DNA from: Anaerolineales bacterium
GTDB taxonomy: Bacteria; Chloroflexota; Anaerolineae; Aggregatilineales; J027
Direction: 5' to 3'
DNA: 64,000 nt
Assembly (NCBI GenBank): GCA_020634155.1
Contig: JACKCI010000001.1
Coordinates: 434,001-498,000, forward strand
Part shown: one piece after another, positions 18,215 to 26,641 of the stretch
How positions within the stretch are numbered: the first letter of the stretch is position 1
How the letters are laid out: the number at the start of each line of letters is the position of its first letter
Program-made: the position numbers and the translations under genes
Notes under the pieces: model-generated
The model's database searches: none
Seen by the model: only the letters and a program-made list of their open reading frames with translations
Told to the model about the DNA's origin: nothing

Positions 18215-18247
18215 TCAAAAAGGGGTCATCAACACTGATGGCCCCTT
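18215..18247 (-). terminator. Terminator of the GlsB-like gene, facing the nuclease-like gene
   Basis: A 12-bp stem with one G-U pair (18220-18231 with 18236-18247) and a 4-base loop sits between convergent genes. The five-T run is on the minus-strand side (18220-18216), so it serves the GlsB-like gene best and may also slow the plus-strand transcript. Confidence 0.8.
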
Positions 18248-18267
18248 ACAATAAACCTCATTATGTC

Positions 18268-18513
18268 TTAAGCACGGCGCAGCACATTGATAGCAGCCAA
18301 CAAAATAACCGCACCAATGGTCGCTGTTGCCAAATAGCCAAGCACACCACGACCAAGACTAACATCCAAAAGACCAAAGACCAGATTGCCAACTACACCG
18401 CCAATGATGCCAACCAGCACATTGCCTATGCAGCCGAAACCTTTACCTTTCCAAAGCTGCCCTGCCAGCCAGCCTGCGGTACCGCCAACAATGATTCCCA
18501 CGAGTATGTGCAT
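18268..18513 (-). CDS. GlsB/YeaQ/YmgE-family membrane protein
   Basis: An 81-residue, very hydrophobic protein with three predicted membrane segments and the glycine-rich family pattern GIIVGGTAGWLAGQLWKGKG ... GNVLVGIIGGVVGNL. Often labelled transglycosylase-associated protein or general stress protein; no enzymatic activity is established for it. AGGAGG lies 10 bases before the ATG. It follows the GMC oxidoreductase gene's strand upstream-to-downstream order only by position: it begins 34 bases after that gene's stop. Confidence 0.9.
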   Translation of the reverse strand: MHILVGIIVGGTAGWLAGQLWKGKGFGCIGNVLVGIIGGVVGNLVFGLLDVSLGRGVLGYLATATIGAVILLAAINVLRRA

Positions 18514-18547
18514 GATGCTCTAGCCTCCTATAGTAATCATACCCAGA

Positions 18548-20167
18548 TTAATAGGCGAGACCATCATCGAGGTCACCCATGGTTGTCATGCGGCTCATGG
18601 CATATTCCGCCAATGCAGTAATCGTCAGGCTTGGGTTAACCCCCGGATTAGCTGGAACTATCGAGCCATCAATCACATATAACCCCGGATAGTTAAACAC
18701 CTCACAATTGATGTCTACTACCCCATCTTGGTCAGAGCGCCCCATGGGACAACCACCTAAGATATGTGCTGTCGAAGGGATATTCAATAGTGTTTCAGGA
18801 ATCGAGTCTTGGGGTATACCGTTGGTTTTCTCAGCATAGCGGCGGGTGATGCCGTGCGACATCTCCGTAGACGGCGCAATTTTCTGCCCGCTTGGCACAT
18901 GACTGATGAGATCACGCCGAAAGAGTGTAAACAGATTACGGCCTAGGCGCATCTTCATCATATTGTCTTCGGTCTGCATAATCAGCAGCATGGTGCTATA
19001 ACGCGCCCAGCGTGCAAAGAACTTGGCATACAGAAAATCCATCGGATGACGGATGCCTTGCCACAGCATTTTGAGGGTACGCTTGAACAAGCCGCCCCCA
19101 CCCTCGACCATCGGAATCGCTAAGAGACGGATAAATGATGAGCCATCCGGATAACGCACAGGTTCAACATGGGTAATGTCATCTACCTCAAAAATCGAAG
19201 TAATCGCAATGCCTGTTGAGTAATCCGTATCACGGCTGCGACTAGTGGAGCCGGGGATAGTCTCGCTGTTGGTGCGTACTTGCTCCCCCAATTGCGATGA
19301 AATCTTCGGTAGGGAACGAGTAATGTCGCGGCACCGATATAGCAAGCGCATCGTCCCTAACGCTCCCGCCGAGACAATCACCTGTTTCGCCCGCACCGTC
19401 GTCTGTTTGGGTGACCAGTAGAACCCCGTTGAGCGTTTATAGTCCACCTCGTAGCGGGCACCGTCAGACTGATTAGGTGGTAGGGGTCGAATATTGGTAA
19501 CTTCGGCTTCAGCACGCACTTCCGCGCCATACTTCTCGGCAAAATAAAGATAGTTTTTCACAAGGGTATTTTTCGCATTGTGCCGACAGCCGACCATACA
19601 GCCCCCACACTGAATACAACCTGTGCGGGGTGGGCCATCCCCACCAAAGAAGGGGTCGGGAACGGTCTTGCCGGATTCACCAAAATAGACTGCGACAGGC
19701 GTTGGTTTAAAGGTGTCTTCGCGCCCTAGCTCCCTCGCAACCTCACGCAGAGCCACATCAGCGGGTGTGGTGTAGGGGTTGTGTGCCAAGCCCAGCATAC
19801 ACTTGGCGGTATCATAGTGGGGTTGTAGGGCCGTCTTCCAGTCCTGCAAATCACGCCAGCCGGGGGTATTAAACAACTCGTCGCTGGGTTCCATCAACAC
19901 ACCCGCAAAGACCAGACTCCCGCCCCCAACACCGCTGCCATGCAGCACCATCACATCGTTGAGCAAGGAAATCTGTTGCACGCCGAAACAGCGTAAAATC
20001 GGCATCCAAACATATTTGCGGATGTTCCAATTCGATTTGGGGAAATCCTCATCACGCCAGCGCTTGCCCCGCTCTAAGACCAACACATGCTGACCCTTCT
20101 CCGCAAGTCGCATGGCAGAGACACTGCCCCCAAACCCTGAACCGATAATCACAGTATCGAAGGTCAT
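18548..20167 (-). CDS. GMC-family FAD oxidoreductase (cholesterol-oxidase-like)
   Basis: 539 residues. The N-terminal FAD-binding Rossmann motif is VIIGSGFGGSVSA (glycines 9, 11, 14), followed by the VLERGKRW strand end. The segment GCIQCGGCMVGC carries four closely spaced cysteines, a pattern typical of the cholesterol-oxidase-like branch and reminiscent of, but not proof of, an iron-sulfur site. The C-terminal HILGGCPMG and VIDGSIVPANPGVNPSLTI contain the family's histidine region. The substrate is probably an alcohol or sterol-like hydroxyl; it cannot be named. AGGAGG precedes the ATG by 5 bases. It lies 61 bases downstream of the amino-acid transporter ATPase gene, with no terminator between. 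Confidence 0.9.
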   Translation of the reverse strand: MTFDTVIIGSGFGGSVSAMRLAEKGQHVLVLERGKRWRDEDFPKSNWNIRKYVWMPILRCFGVQQISLLNDVMVLHGSGVGGGSLVFAGVLMEPSDELFNTPGWRDLQDWKTALQPHYDTAKCMLGLAHNPYTTPADVALREVARELGREDTFKPTPVAVYFGESGKTVPDPFFGGDGPPRTGCIQCGGCMVGCRHNAKNTLVKNYLYFAEKYGAEVRAEAEVTNIRPLPPNQSDGARYEVDYKRSTGFYWSPKQTTVRAKQVIVSAGALGTMRLLYRCRDITRSLPKISSQLGEQVRTNSETIPGSTSRSRDTDYSTGIAITSIFEVDDITHVEPVRYPDGSSFIRLLAIPMVEGGGGLFKRTLKMLWQGIRHPMDFLYAKFFARWARYSTMLLIMQTEDNMMKMRLGRNLFTLFRRDLISHVPSGQKIAPSTEMSHGITRRYAEKTNGIPQDSIPETLLNIPSTAHILGGCPMGRSDQDGVVDINCEVFNYPGLYVIDGSIVPANPGVNPSLTITALAEYAMSRMTTMGDLDDGLAY

Positions 20168-20228
20168 AACTCCCTCCTATAAACTTTTATCATACCGCCC
20201 TTTGGGGTTCAGGGGTCAGTGAGTTTCA

Positions 20229-20984
20229 TCATAAAATCTTGCTAAGAAACGCCTGTGTCCGTTCATGTTGGGGGTGGTCAAAGAGATTATCGGGGTCATT
20301 TTGCTCGATAATCTTACCACCATCCATAAAAATAGTACGGTCAGAGGCAGCACGCGCAAAGCCCATCTCGTGTGATACAACCACCATCGTCATGCCTTCC
20401 CGTGCCAAGTCCTGCATGACATCCAGTACCTCGTTAATCATTTCTGGGTCAAGAGCAGAGGTTGGCTCATCAAAGAGCATTATCTTAGGGTCCATCGCCA
20501 AAGCACGCGCAATCGCCACCCGTTGTTGTTGACCACCCGACAATTGACTAGGATAGGCATCCGCTTTTTCAGGTATACCGACCTTTTGCAGGAGCATGTG
20601 AGCCTTCTCCGATGCGACTGATTTCCGGCGTTTCCGCACTACCCGTTGGGCCAACATAATATTTTCGAGGACAGTCTTGTGGGGAAAGAGATTGAAACTC
20701 TGAAAGACCATCCCCACCTCAGCCCGAATCTGATTAACATTATGCTTGCCCTTGAGGGGTATGCCATCGACAATAATATCCCCACTGTCGATAGTTTCAA
20801 GGCGGTTGATACAGCGCAAGCAGGTGCTTTTTCCCGAACCACTAGGGCCGATAATCGTCACCACCTCGCCCGCAAAAATCTCAAGATTGATGTCATTGAG
20901 GGCATGAACAATCCCGCGTGAGGTACGGAAGCGCTTATGGACTTGGTGCATTTGAATAATGGCTTCTTGGCCTTCTTTTTTCAT
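20229..20984 (-). CDS. Polar amino-acid ABC transporter ATPase (GlnQ-like)
   Basis: The energising subunit of an amino-acid importer, 251 residues. Walker A is GPSGSGKST, the signature LSGGQQQRVAIARAL, Walker B IMLFDEPTSALDPE, and the switch histidine is in VVVSHEMGFAR. It belongs to the GlnQ/HisP branch. Two adjacent ATG codons lie at 20987 and 20984; the second has AAGGAG at the better distance of six bases. A longer upstream start is rejected because it would lie inside the permease gene. The permease stop is at 20995, so the operon is tight. Confidence 0.95.
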   Translation of the reverse strand: MKKEGQEAIIQMHQVHKRFRTSRGIVHALNDINLEIFAGEVVTIIGPSGSGKSTCLRCINRLETIDSGDIIVDGIPLKGKHNVNQIRAEVGMVFQSFNLFPHKTVLENIMLAQRVVRKRRKSVASEKAHMLLQKVGIPEKADAYPSQLSGGQQQRVAIARALAMDPKIMLFDEPTSALDPEMINEVLDVMQDLAREGMTMVVVSHEMGFARAASDRTIFMDGGKIIEQNDPDNLFDHPQHERTQAFLSKIL

Positions 20985-20994
20985 CATCTGCTCC

Positions 20995-23016
20995 TTACGG
21001 CAACCGCGCCCAGCGTTCAATTTGGCGGACAATTAGGGATAGCAACAGGGTCATTGCCACATAGTACAAGGCCACCCCTGTATAGACATCAACATAGCGG
21101 AATGACTCGCTGGCATAAGAGCGCCCTCGGAAGAACATATCCGGCAATGCCAAAACCATAATGAGCGAGCTATCTTTCAACAGGGCGATAAAGTCATTGC
21201 CCAATGGTGGCAGCACAGTCCGAATAGCTTGGGGTAAAATCACATGGCGCATGGATTGGAAATAGGACATACCCAAGCTGCGTGAAGCCTCCATCTGTCC
21301 CCGATGAATGGACTGGATACCCGCACGGAAGACTTCGCCCAAAAAGGCCCCGTAGCCAACCGCCAAGCCAAGGATCGCCTCACTCAAGAAACTCTCAAAG
21401 CCCAGAATTCGCACTTCGATGCTATTCAACTGCTTATAGAAGCCACTGATAAAATCACTCAATATCGGTATATCCAGACCAAAGAGCCGACCATCGCGCA
21501 TTTCAGGGCCAATCACGAAGGCAAACACAAATAGCAACACCAATAATGGAATACCCCGAATTAGCTCGACATAAAGTGTAGAGAGATGGTAAATGACAGG
21601 ATTGTGCATCACGCGCCCAACACCAACCATTAGCCCAATCATCAGCGCCAGCGCATAAGCCGAGAACGTCACGATGAGCGTCAAGAAAATACCTTCATTG
21701 CACGCACGCGGATTATTCAAGGCACAGGTACTTGGCACCCGCCGCGAGGTCTTAGTAATATCATCTTTTTGGATTTTGAAGACCTTCTCTGGCACCGTCT
21801 CTAGCACAATCATGTTGTCAATCTCTTGAATAATACGTCCCCCCAAGGTCGTTTCCTCAAAGCGGATGACAATCATACAGGGTGGGTCTTGGTCGGTAGC
21901 GGCGCAGTTTTCGGGGGTACGAGTTTCTTCCACAATATCGCTACGACGATAGCGAATAGCCTCTTTTTGTCCGGGGGGCTGGATGCGGTAATGAGTACGG
22001 TCTTCTAAGGTCAAGCGTCCCTCAACTACCTCCCCTTTGACATCCACCAACGTGCCTTCAAAGTTCTGGCAACGTGGGTCAATATCCTCATCGCATTCAA
22101 CCGTCCCCATGTTTATGTCAAGAATGCGGTTCCGAGGTATCTCAATTGTCTCTTGAGCCACCACCCGCACCCGCACATAATCACGTTTGCTTTCAATCTC
22201 AACGCCTGTGATACGCTCCGGAATTGTGACATACGTAGCAGGTATTTCTACACAATCAGCAGGAGCATCGTCATCACATGAAAGCACCCCCTCGCGTGTT
22301 TCTTTGATAAACACCGGACGGATGGTGCGCTCATAGCCATCTTCCAAAAAGCGGATATGGGCATCACCACGAACTTCGATCGCTTGGGCGATAACATAAG
22401 GGCGCTCAAAGGTAACCACACGCCCTCTAAAGTTCTCGCAGGTGGAGTTAGCTACGCGATCGCATGCCAACAACCCTTCCCGCTCGGCAGTTACCCAAGC
22501 CGTATCAATCTCCAGCGTATCCCCCGTAGCGAGGCGAACCGTCAGCATATTCTCTTGTTGGTCAAGAACCCCCGCATCAAAAGAGTAGGTGTCGCTCGGC
22601 TCGGCTCCAGTAGGAATATCATACTGACGATAGGTGATCACTGTCCCCCGCTGGCTTAGACAATCAGCAGGCGCATCAGCCGGACACTCCAGAACACCTT
22701 CCTCACGGGAAATAAGGTCTTGTAGAAAAACAGTTAAGCGGTCATCATAGGCATCAATCACCAAATACGACTCGCTCACTAACAATACTTCAGCATCAAC
22801 TTCATAGGTCACATCATATAGTTCATCGGTGTTCAGCACTGGACGGTCAATAAGATAGTCCATTACGTCGCGGCGTTCATCACTCACAAGCATAGAGTAG
22901 CCTACTAAAACAAGGCCTATTACCAAGATGATTGCCCACCAAGGGAGTGTCTTTGCTAAGAAAATAACCCGGTCTATGAATGGAACAGGCGGCTCAACAA
23001 ATTGATTTTCGGACAT
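20995..23016 (-). CDS. Polar amino-acid ABC transporter permease with large Cys-pair repeat insertion
   Basis: 673 residues, about three times the usual length for a HisM/GlnP permease. After a first membrane segment (about 27-43) comes a roughly 400-residue extracytoplasmic region. Only then does the normal permease core begin (about 441-673), with the EAA loop (EASRSLGMSYFQSMRHVILP). The insertion contains six cysteine pairs at 111/119, 185/193, 247/255, 308/316, 371/380 and 431/439, each C-x7-C (one C-x8-C), mostly with a leading REGxL and a following beta-strand. Function of the insertion is unknown; a rigid stalk or a substrate-binding-protein dock is possible. ATG at 23016 is chosen over a TTG two codons upstream; ATAGG is eight bases before it. 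Confidence 0.92.
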   Translation of the reverse strand: MSENQFVEPPVPFIDRVIFLAKTLPWWAIILVIGLVLVGYSMLVSDERRDVMDYLIDRPVLNTDELYDVTYEVDAEVLLVSESYLVIDAYDDRLTVFLQDLISREEGVLECPADAPADCLSQRGTVITYRQYDIPTGAEPSDTYSFDAGVLDQQENMLTVRLATGDTLEIDTAWVTAEREGLLACDRVANSTCENFRGRVVTFERPYVIAQAIEVRGDAHIRFLEDGYERTIRPVFIKETREGVLSCDDDAPADCVEIPATYVTIPERITGVEIESKRDYVRVRVVAQETIEIPRNRILDINMGTVECDEDIDPRCQNFEGTLVDVKGEVVEGRLTLEDRTHYRIQPPGQKEAIRYRRSDIVEETRTPENCAATDQDPPCMIVIRFEETTLGGRIIQEIDNMIVLETVPEKVFKIQKDDITKTSRRVPSTCALNNPRACNEGIFLTLIVTFSAYALALMIGLMVGVGRVMHNPVIYHLSTLYVELIRGIPLLVLLFVFAFVIGPEMRDGRLFGLDIPILSDFISGFYKQLNSIEVRILGFESFLSEAILGLAVGYGAFLGEVFRAGIQSIHRGQMEASRSLGMSYFQSMRHVILPQAIRTVLPPLGNDFIALLKDSSLIMVLALPDMFFRGRSYASESFRYVDVYTGVALYYVAMTLLLSLIVRQIERWARLP
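21690..22740 (-). repeat. Six tandem Cys-pair repeats inside the permease gene
   Basis: Protein-level repeats of about 60-74 residues, each centred on a C-x7-C or C-x8-C loop with acidic residues between the cysteines (for example LECPADAPADC, LSCDDDAPADC, VECDEDIDPRC). The spacing between first cysteines is 74, 62, 61, 63 and 60 residues. DNA identity between copies is low, so the duplication is old. Confidence 0.8.
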
Positions 23017-23034
23017 CAGCAAAACCTATCTTTT

Positions 23035-23064
23035 GAATAAAAGGCCGGGGCTTGGTACCCCGGC
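23035..23064 (-). terminator. Intercistronic hairpin between binding-protein and permease genes
   Basis: GCCGGGG (23064-23058) and CCCCGGC (23050-23044) form a 7-bp GC stem with a 7-base loop, followed on the minus strand by CCTTTTATTC. It sits between two genes of one transporter and likely stabilises or terminates part of the transcript, giving more binding protein than permease. Confidence 0.65.
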
Positions 23065-23091
23065 TATGGATGAACATTTATACAGAGGGGA

Positions 23092-23994
23092 TTAGGAAGC
23101 AGGCTCTTCAGTGGCCTCCATATCTTCCATGTCCTCCATATCCTCATCGTCCATATCTTCGTCTTCCATGTCTTCCTCATCCATAGGACGGAAGTCTTCA
23201 GATGGTTGGACATCGAACCAATCTTCGAAAATCTCGGCATAGGTGCCATCTTCAATCAGATTCGCTAAGGAGATATTGATGGCTTCCAAGAGTTCAGGAT
23301 AGTCTTCGTTAACCGCTATACCATAGAATTCTTCGGTCAAGGGATCGCCCACAACAACCGCTTCCAGTTCAGGATTAGTCGCCAAAATTTCTTCGGTGGT
23401 GGGGGTGTCCACAATAACCGCATCCACTTCACCCTCAGCCAAGGCTTGGAAAGCAAGAGGGGCCGTGTCAAATGGGAAGATTTCGACGCCTTCAAGTTCT
23501 TCGTTGGCATAAATCTCACCAGTCGTCCCGAGTTGTACACCAATACGCAAGCCCTCAAGGTCTTCTGGCCCAGCCACCATTTCCTCCATATCGAGACCAA
23601 CGGAGATGCTTTGGCTAGAAACGAAATAGGGATCAGAGAAGTCAATAATTTCCTCGCGCTCTTCCGTGATGGTCGAGGCAGAAATCACAGCATCAAATTC
23701 GCCCTCAGAAAGCGCTGTGAAAATGGTGTCGAATGGGGCATTCACCCACTCAATCTCGAAACCCGCATCTTCGGCAATGGCTTCCATCAGGTCAATATCA
23801 AACCCGACATATTCGCCATCTTCGTCGATTTCTTCAAAGGGTGGATAGGCGGCATCCGTACCTACACGGATAACTTCACCTTCGACCTGTGAAGCGCGAT
23901 TGGGTTGAGTCGATTGGGTAGCGGCCATGACCGGAAAGACCATACCCAAAGCCATAATTCCCAACAGCAAGAGTACCAGTGTTCGGCGTTGCAT
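23092..23994 (-). CDS. Polar amino-acid ABC transporter substrate-binding protein
   Basis: 300 residues, family 3 solute-binding protein. A signal peptide (LVLLLLGIMALGMVFPVMA) lacks a lipobox cysteine, so the mature protein is not a lipoprotein by this criterion. Mature landmarks are IRVGTDAAYPPFEEID, VGFDIDLMEAIAEDAGF, FDAVISASTITEEREEIIDFSDPYF and the hinge region VDAVIVDTP. The C-terminal 28 residues are a run of Glu, Asp and Met (DEEDMEDEDMDDEDMEDMED), not part of the fold. First gene of the transporter operon, with its own promoter at 24048-24076. Which amino acid it binds cannot be read off. Confidence 0.94.
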   Translation of the reverse strand: MQRRTLVLLLLGIMALGMVFPVMAATQSTQPNRASQVEGEVIRVGTDAAYPPFEEIDEDGEYVGFDIDLMEAIAEDAGFEIEWVNAPFDTIFTALSEGEFDAVISASTITEEREEIIDFSDPYFVSSQSISVGLDMEEMVAGPEDLEGLRIGVQLGTTGEIYANEELEGVEIFPFDTAPLAFQALAEGEVDAVIVDTPTTEEILATNPELEAVVVGDPLTEEFYGIAVNEDYPELLEAINISLANLIEDGTYAEIFEDWFDVQPSEDFRPMDEEDMEDEDMDDEDMEDMEDMEATEEPAS

Positions 23995-24047
23995 AAGTAA
24001 TAATCCCTTCGCACTACTAGAGAGGTTAAATTGATTTACCGTATAAA

Positions 24048-24076
24048 AGTCTATGTCCAGACTAAAAATAAGTCAA
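24048..24076 (-). promoter_or_regulatory. Promoter of the amino-acid transporter operon
   Basis: On the minus strand TTGACT (24076-24071), a 17-base spacer and TAGACT (24053-24048). The start codon is 53 bases further on, at 23994. A TATACT hexamer for the opposite direction lies at 24086-24091, so the two promoters are close together. Confidence 0.6.
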
Positions 24077-24120
24077 CAAAATAGGTATACTCACCGTTGG
24101 AGGTTTGAAAGAAATCAGCT

Positions 24121-25773
24121 ATGCAGACACGCCGTAACCGTCGTTCACGCTGGGGTCTGGTGTTGCCCATCCTTGGGGTTTTCGCCTGTGCCGCCCTAGC
24201 CATTGGGATTGCGATTATTAGTACCATCCTTTCAGAAGATGACCCTGACGAAAACTCCAATGGGAACACCCTCGTCTATGGCCTCACCTTGCTCCCTAGC
24301 GGCTTCGACCCGCACCGCAATAGCTCCGCCGAATTGGGCCTGCCCATGTATAGTGTTTATGACACACTGGTCTATCGGCACCCCCAAACCAAGGCTTTTG
24401 TGGCGGGCTTGGCCGAATCATGGGATATTAGCTCCGATGGGCGCATCTATACCTTCCACTTGCGCCAAGATGTGAAATTCCATGACGATACTCCCTTCAA
24501 CGCCGATGCCGTCGGCGTGACTATCGACCGCATCCTCAACCCTGAGACACGTTCCCAAAAGGCCATTGCCCTGCTTGGCCCTTATTTCTTGGGCTACGTG
24601 ATACTCGACCCCTATACTATTGAATTTCAACTGAGCCAACCCTTCACCCCCCTATTGGATGGCCTCAGTCAACCTTACTTAGGGATAGCCAGCCCAACCG
24701 CCCTCGCCAACACCAACGACAACACCTATCAATTCCACCAAGTTGGCACCGGCCCTTACCGTATGGTGGAATATGTACCAGAAGATCGTCTAGTTTTGGA
24801 GCGCAACCATGATTATGCGTGGGGGCCACCCTATTATGCCCAACCTACCGACCAGTCGATTGAGCGTGTTATCTTTCGCTTCTATGAGTCACCTCCTACG
24901 CGGCGGATTGGCTTAGAAGCTGGTGATGTGGATGTAGTCGGGGAATTACCCCCTACCGATGCCGAGTTGTTGCTGCGAAACCAAGATTTTCGGGTACAGG
25001 CCCAGCCTATTCCCGGCCAGCCCCTGCAATACTATTTCAACACGCAGCGCTTCCCTACTGACGACCTACGCTTCCGCCAAGCCCTGCTCTTTGCCACCAA
25101 TCGAGAGGCCATCGTCGGTACCGTTTTCTTTGACCAATTCTCGCCAACCGCCTATGGGCCAATTTCAGCCTCGACCCTGTATTATGACCCAATGGTGCAA
25201 GACCTCTACCCCTATAGTGCCGAGCGAGCGCGTGATTTATTTGAAAGCGCAGGCTATACCGACAGCGACAATGATGGATTCCTTGATAAGGGAGGCATTC
25301 CCATTGAGTTGACCATCGTCTCAATGGATTTTGGGTTCTTGCCAGAGGTTAATCAGTTGATTCAGAGCCAGTGGGCCGAGATTGGCATTCAAGTCAATTT
25401 CATGTCGGCGGCGGGCTTTCCCGATTTAATCGCAATTGCCCAAAGTGGTGAATTCCATCTCTTGGCTCTCAATGACTTCGGCGTTGATCCTAGCTTCCTC
25501 AACCGTTATTACTTGTCTAGCGGAGACAGCAACTGGTCACGCTATAGCGACCCAGAACTCGATAACTGGCTAATCGAAGCCAACCAGTCCACCGATAACA
25601 CTACCCGCCAGCAGCTCTATGCTAATGTGCAAAAACGCATTATGGATCAGGCTCTGATATTACCGATTCGTGACTACGTGAATCTGGTTGGGTATCACAC
25701 CAGTGTAGATGGTTTGATTTTCGCGGCGCAGGGCTGGTGGCCGCTCTTGCCCAATCTGGTGCAGCGTGATTAG
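24121..25773 (+). CDS. Peptide/opine-type ABC substrate-binding protein (family 5), membrane-anchored
   Basis: 550 residues of the SBP_bac_5 family. The N-terminus is basic (MQTRRNRRSRWG) followed by one long hydrophobic segment (LVLPILGVFACAALAIGIAII) without a proper lipobox, so it is probably anchored by an uncleaved helix. Family signatures are GFDPHRNSS, VYDTLVYR, LAESWDISSDGRIYTFHLR, VKFHDDTPFNADAV, GTGPYRMVEY and LFESAGYTDSDNDG, the last with a calcium-loop-like DSDNDG. It starts an operon with two permeases that overlap in sequence. Substrate could be an oligopeptide, nickel chelate or sugar. Confidence 0.93.
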   Translation: MQTRRNRRSRWGLVLPILGVFACAALAIGIAIISTILSEDDPDENSNGNTLVYGLTLLPSGFDPHRNSSAELGLPMYSVYDTLVYRHPQTKAFVAGLAESWDISSDGRIYTFHLRQDVKFHDDTPFNADAVGVTIDRILNPETRSQKAIALLGPYFLGYVILDPYTIEFQLSQPFTPLLDGLSQPYLGIASPTALANTNDNTYQFHQVGTGPYRMVEYVPEDRLVLERNHDYAWGPPYYAQPTDQSIERVIFRFYESPPTRRIGLEAGDVDVVGELPPTDAELLLRNQDFRVQAQPIPGQPLQYYFNTQRFPTDDLRFRQALLFATNREAIVGTVFFDQFSPTAYGPISASTLYYDPMVQDLYPYSAERARDLFESAGYTDSDNDGFLDKGGIPIELTIVSMDFGFLPEVNQLIQSQWAEIGIQVNFMSAAGFPDLIAIAQSGEFHLLALNDFGVDPSFLNRYYLSSGDSNWSRYSDPELDNWLIEANQSTDNTTRQQLYANVQKRIMDQALILPIRDYVNLVGYHTSVDGLIFAAQGWWPLLPNLVQRD

Positions 25774-26641
25774 ACCGCTTCTGGTGCTGTGGGTGGCAGT
25801 AACCCTTGTATTCTTTGCCCTGCGCGTCTTGCCGGGTGATGCGGTACTAACCACCCACCGCAATAGCTCCCCCCAACAACTAGAGACCATTCGCACCGAA
25901 TTAGGTTTAACGCAACCCCTGTCGGTGCAGTATGGAGGTTATCTCTTGCAACTCGCCCAAGGTGATTTAGGCATCTCGTTAACATCCTATCAGCCTGTCA
26001 CTAAGGTTATCGCCGTCCGCCTAGTCCCTACCCTAGCTTTGGGGCTATCGGCCTTTGGTGTGGCAACCACGTTGGGCATGTTATTGGGTGTAATCAGTTC
26101 GCTGGGGGGATGGCTGGGGCGCTTTGCGGACATGGCTATTCTCTTCTCACAAGCTGTTCCCTTCTATATCACCGCCATTGTCGCCGTCATCATTTTCAGC
26201 GTCGAACTGCAATGGCTCCCTGCATCAGGCAGTAGCAGCCCTGTTCACCTGATATTACCCGCTGCAACACTTGGCTTTCATACCTCTGGCAGTATTGCAC
26301 GGGTACTGAGCGCCAATCTACGCGAGGCGTATCAACAGCCCTATATGCTGACGGCCCAAGCCAAGGGCCTGCCACCGATTGACCTTTTTGACCACGCCTT
26401 TCGTATCGCCCTCTTGCCAACCCTCAGCGTTTTGGCTCTCCAAGCGGGCTTCCTGCTGAGTAGCACCGTCATTGTCGAGGTCATGTTCAGTCGTCGGGGG
26501 GTTGGTAGCCTGCTCTATCAATCGGTGCTTGACCGCGATTATCCGGTGGTGCAAGCCCTCACCCTGTTGGGAGCCAGCACCTACCTTGCTGCCAACGGTG
26601 TAAGCCAACTTGCACGCCGCCAACTTGACCCACGGCTATGA
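25766..26641 (+). CDS. DppB-type ABC permease
   Basis: 291 residues with about six membrane segments; the first of the two permeases of a peptide-type importer. LRVLPGDAV near the N-terminus, the coupling-helix region REAYQQPYMLTAQAKGLP and the C-terminal RQLDPRL are typical of DppB/OppB. GTG start, overlapping the binding-protein gene by 8 bases; its stop overlaps the next permease start by 4. Shorter than the usual 310-335 residues, mainly at the N-terminus. Confidence 0.93.
   Translation: MIRPLLVLWVAVTLVFFALRVLPGDAVLTTHRNSSPQQLETIRTELGLTQPLSVQYGGYLLQLAQGDLGISLTSYQPVTKVIAVRLVPTLALGLSAFGVATTLGMLLGVISSLGGWLGRFADMAILFSQAVPFYITAIVAVIIFSVELQWLPASGSSSPVHLILPAATLGFHTSGSIARVLSANLREAYQQPYMLTAQAKGLPPIDLFDHAFRIALLPTLSVLALQAGFLLSSTVIVEVMFSRRGVGSLLYQSVLDRDYPVVQALTLLGASTYLAANGVSQLARRQLDPRL

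Noticed and set aside
21690..22740. Gene fusion by sequencing error in the long permease
   Set aside because: The frame is open throughout, the last Cys pair runs smoothly into the permease core, and there is an N-terminal helix; a real insertion is simpler.
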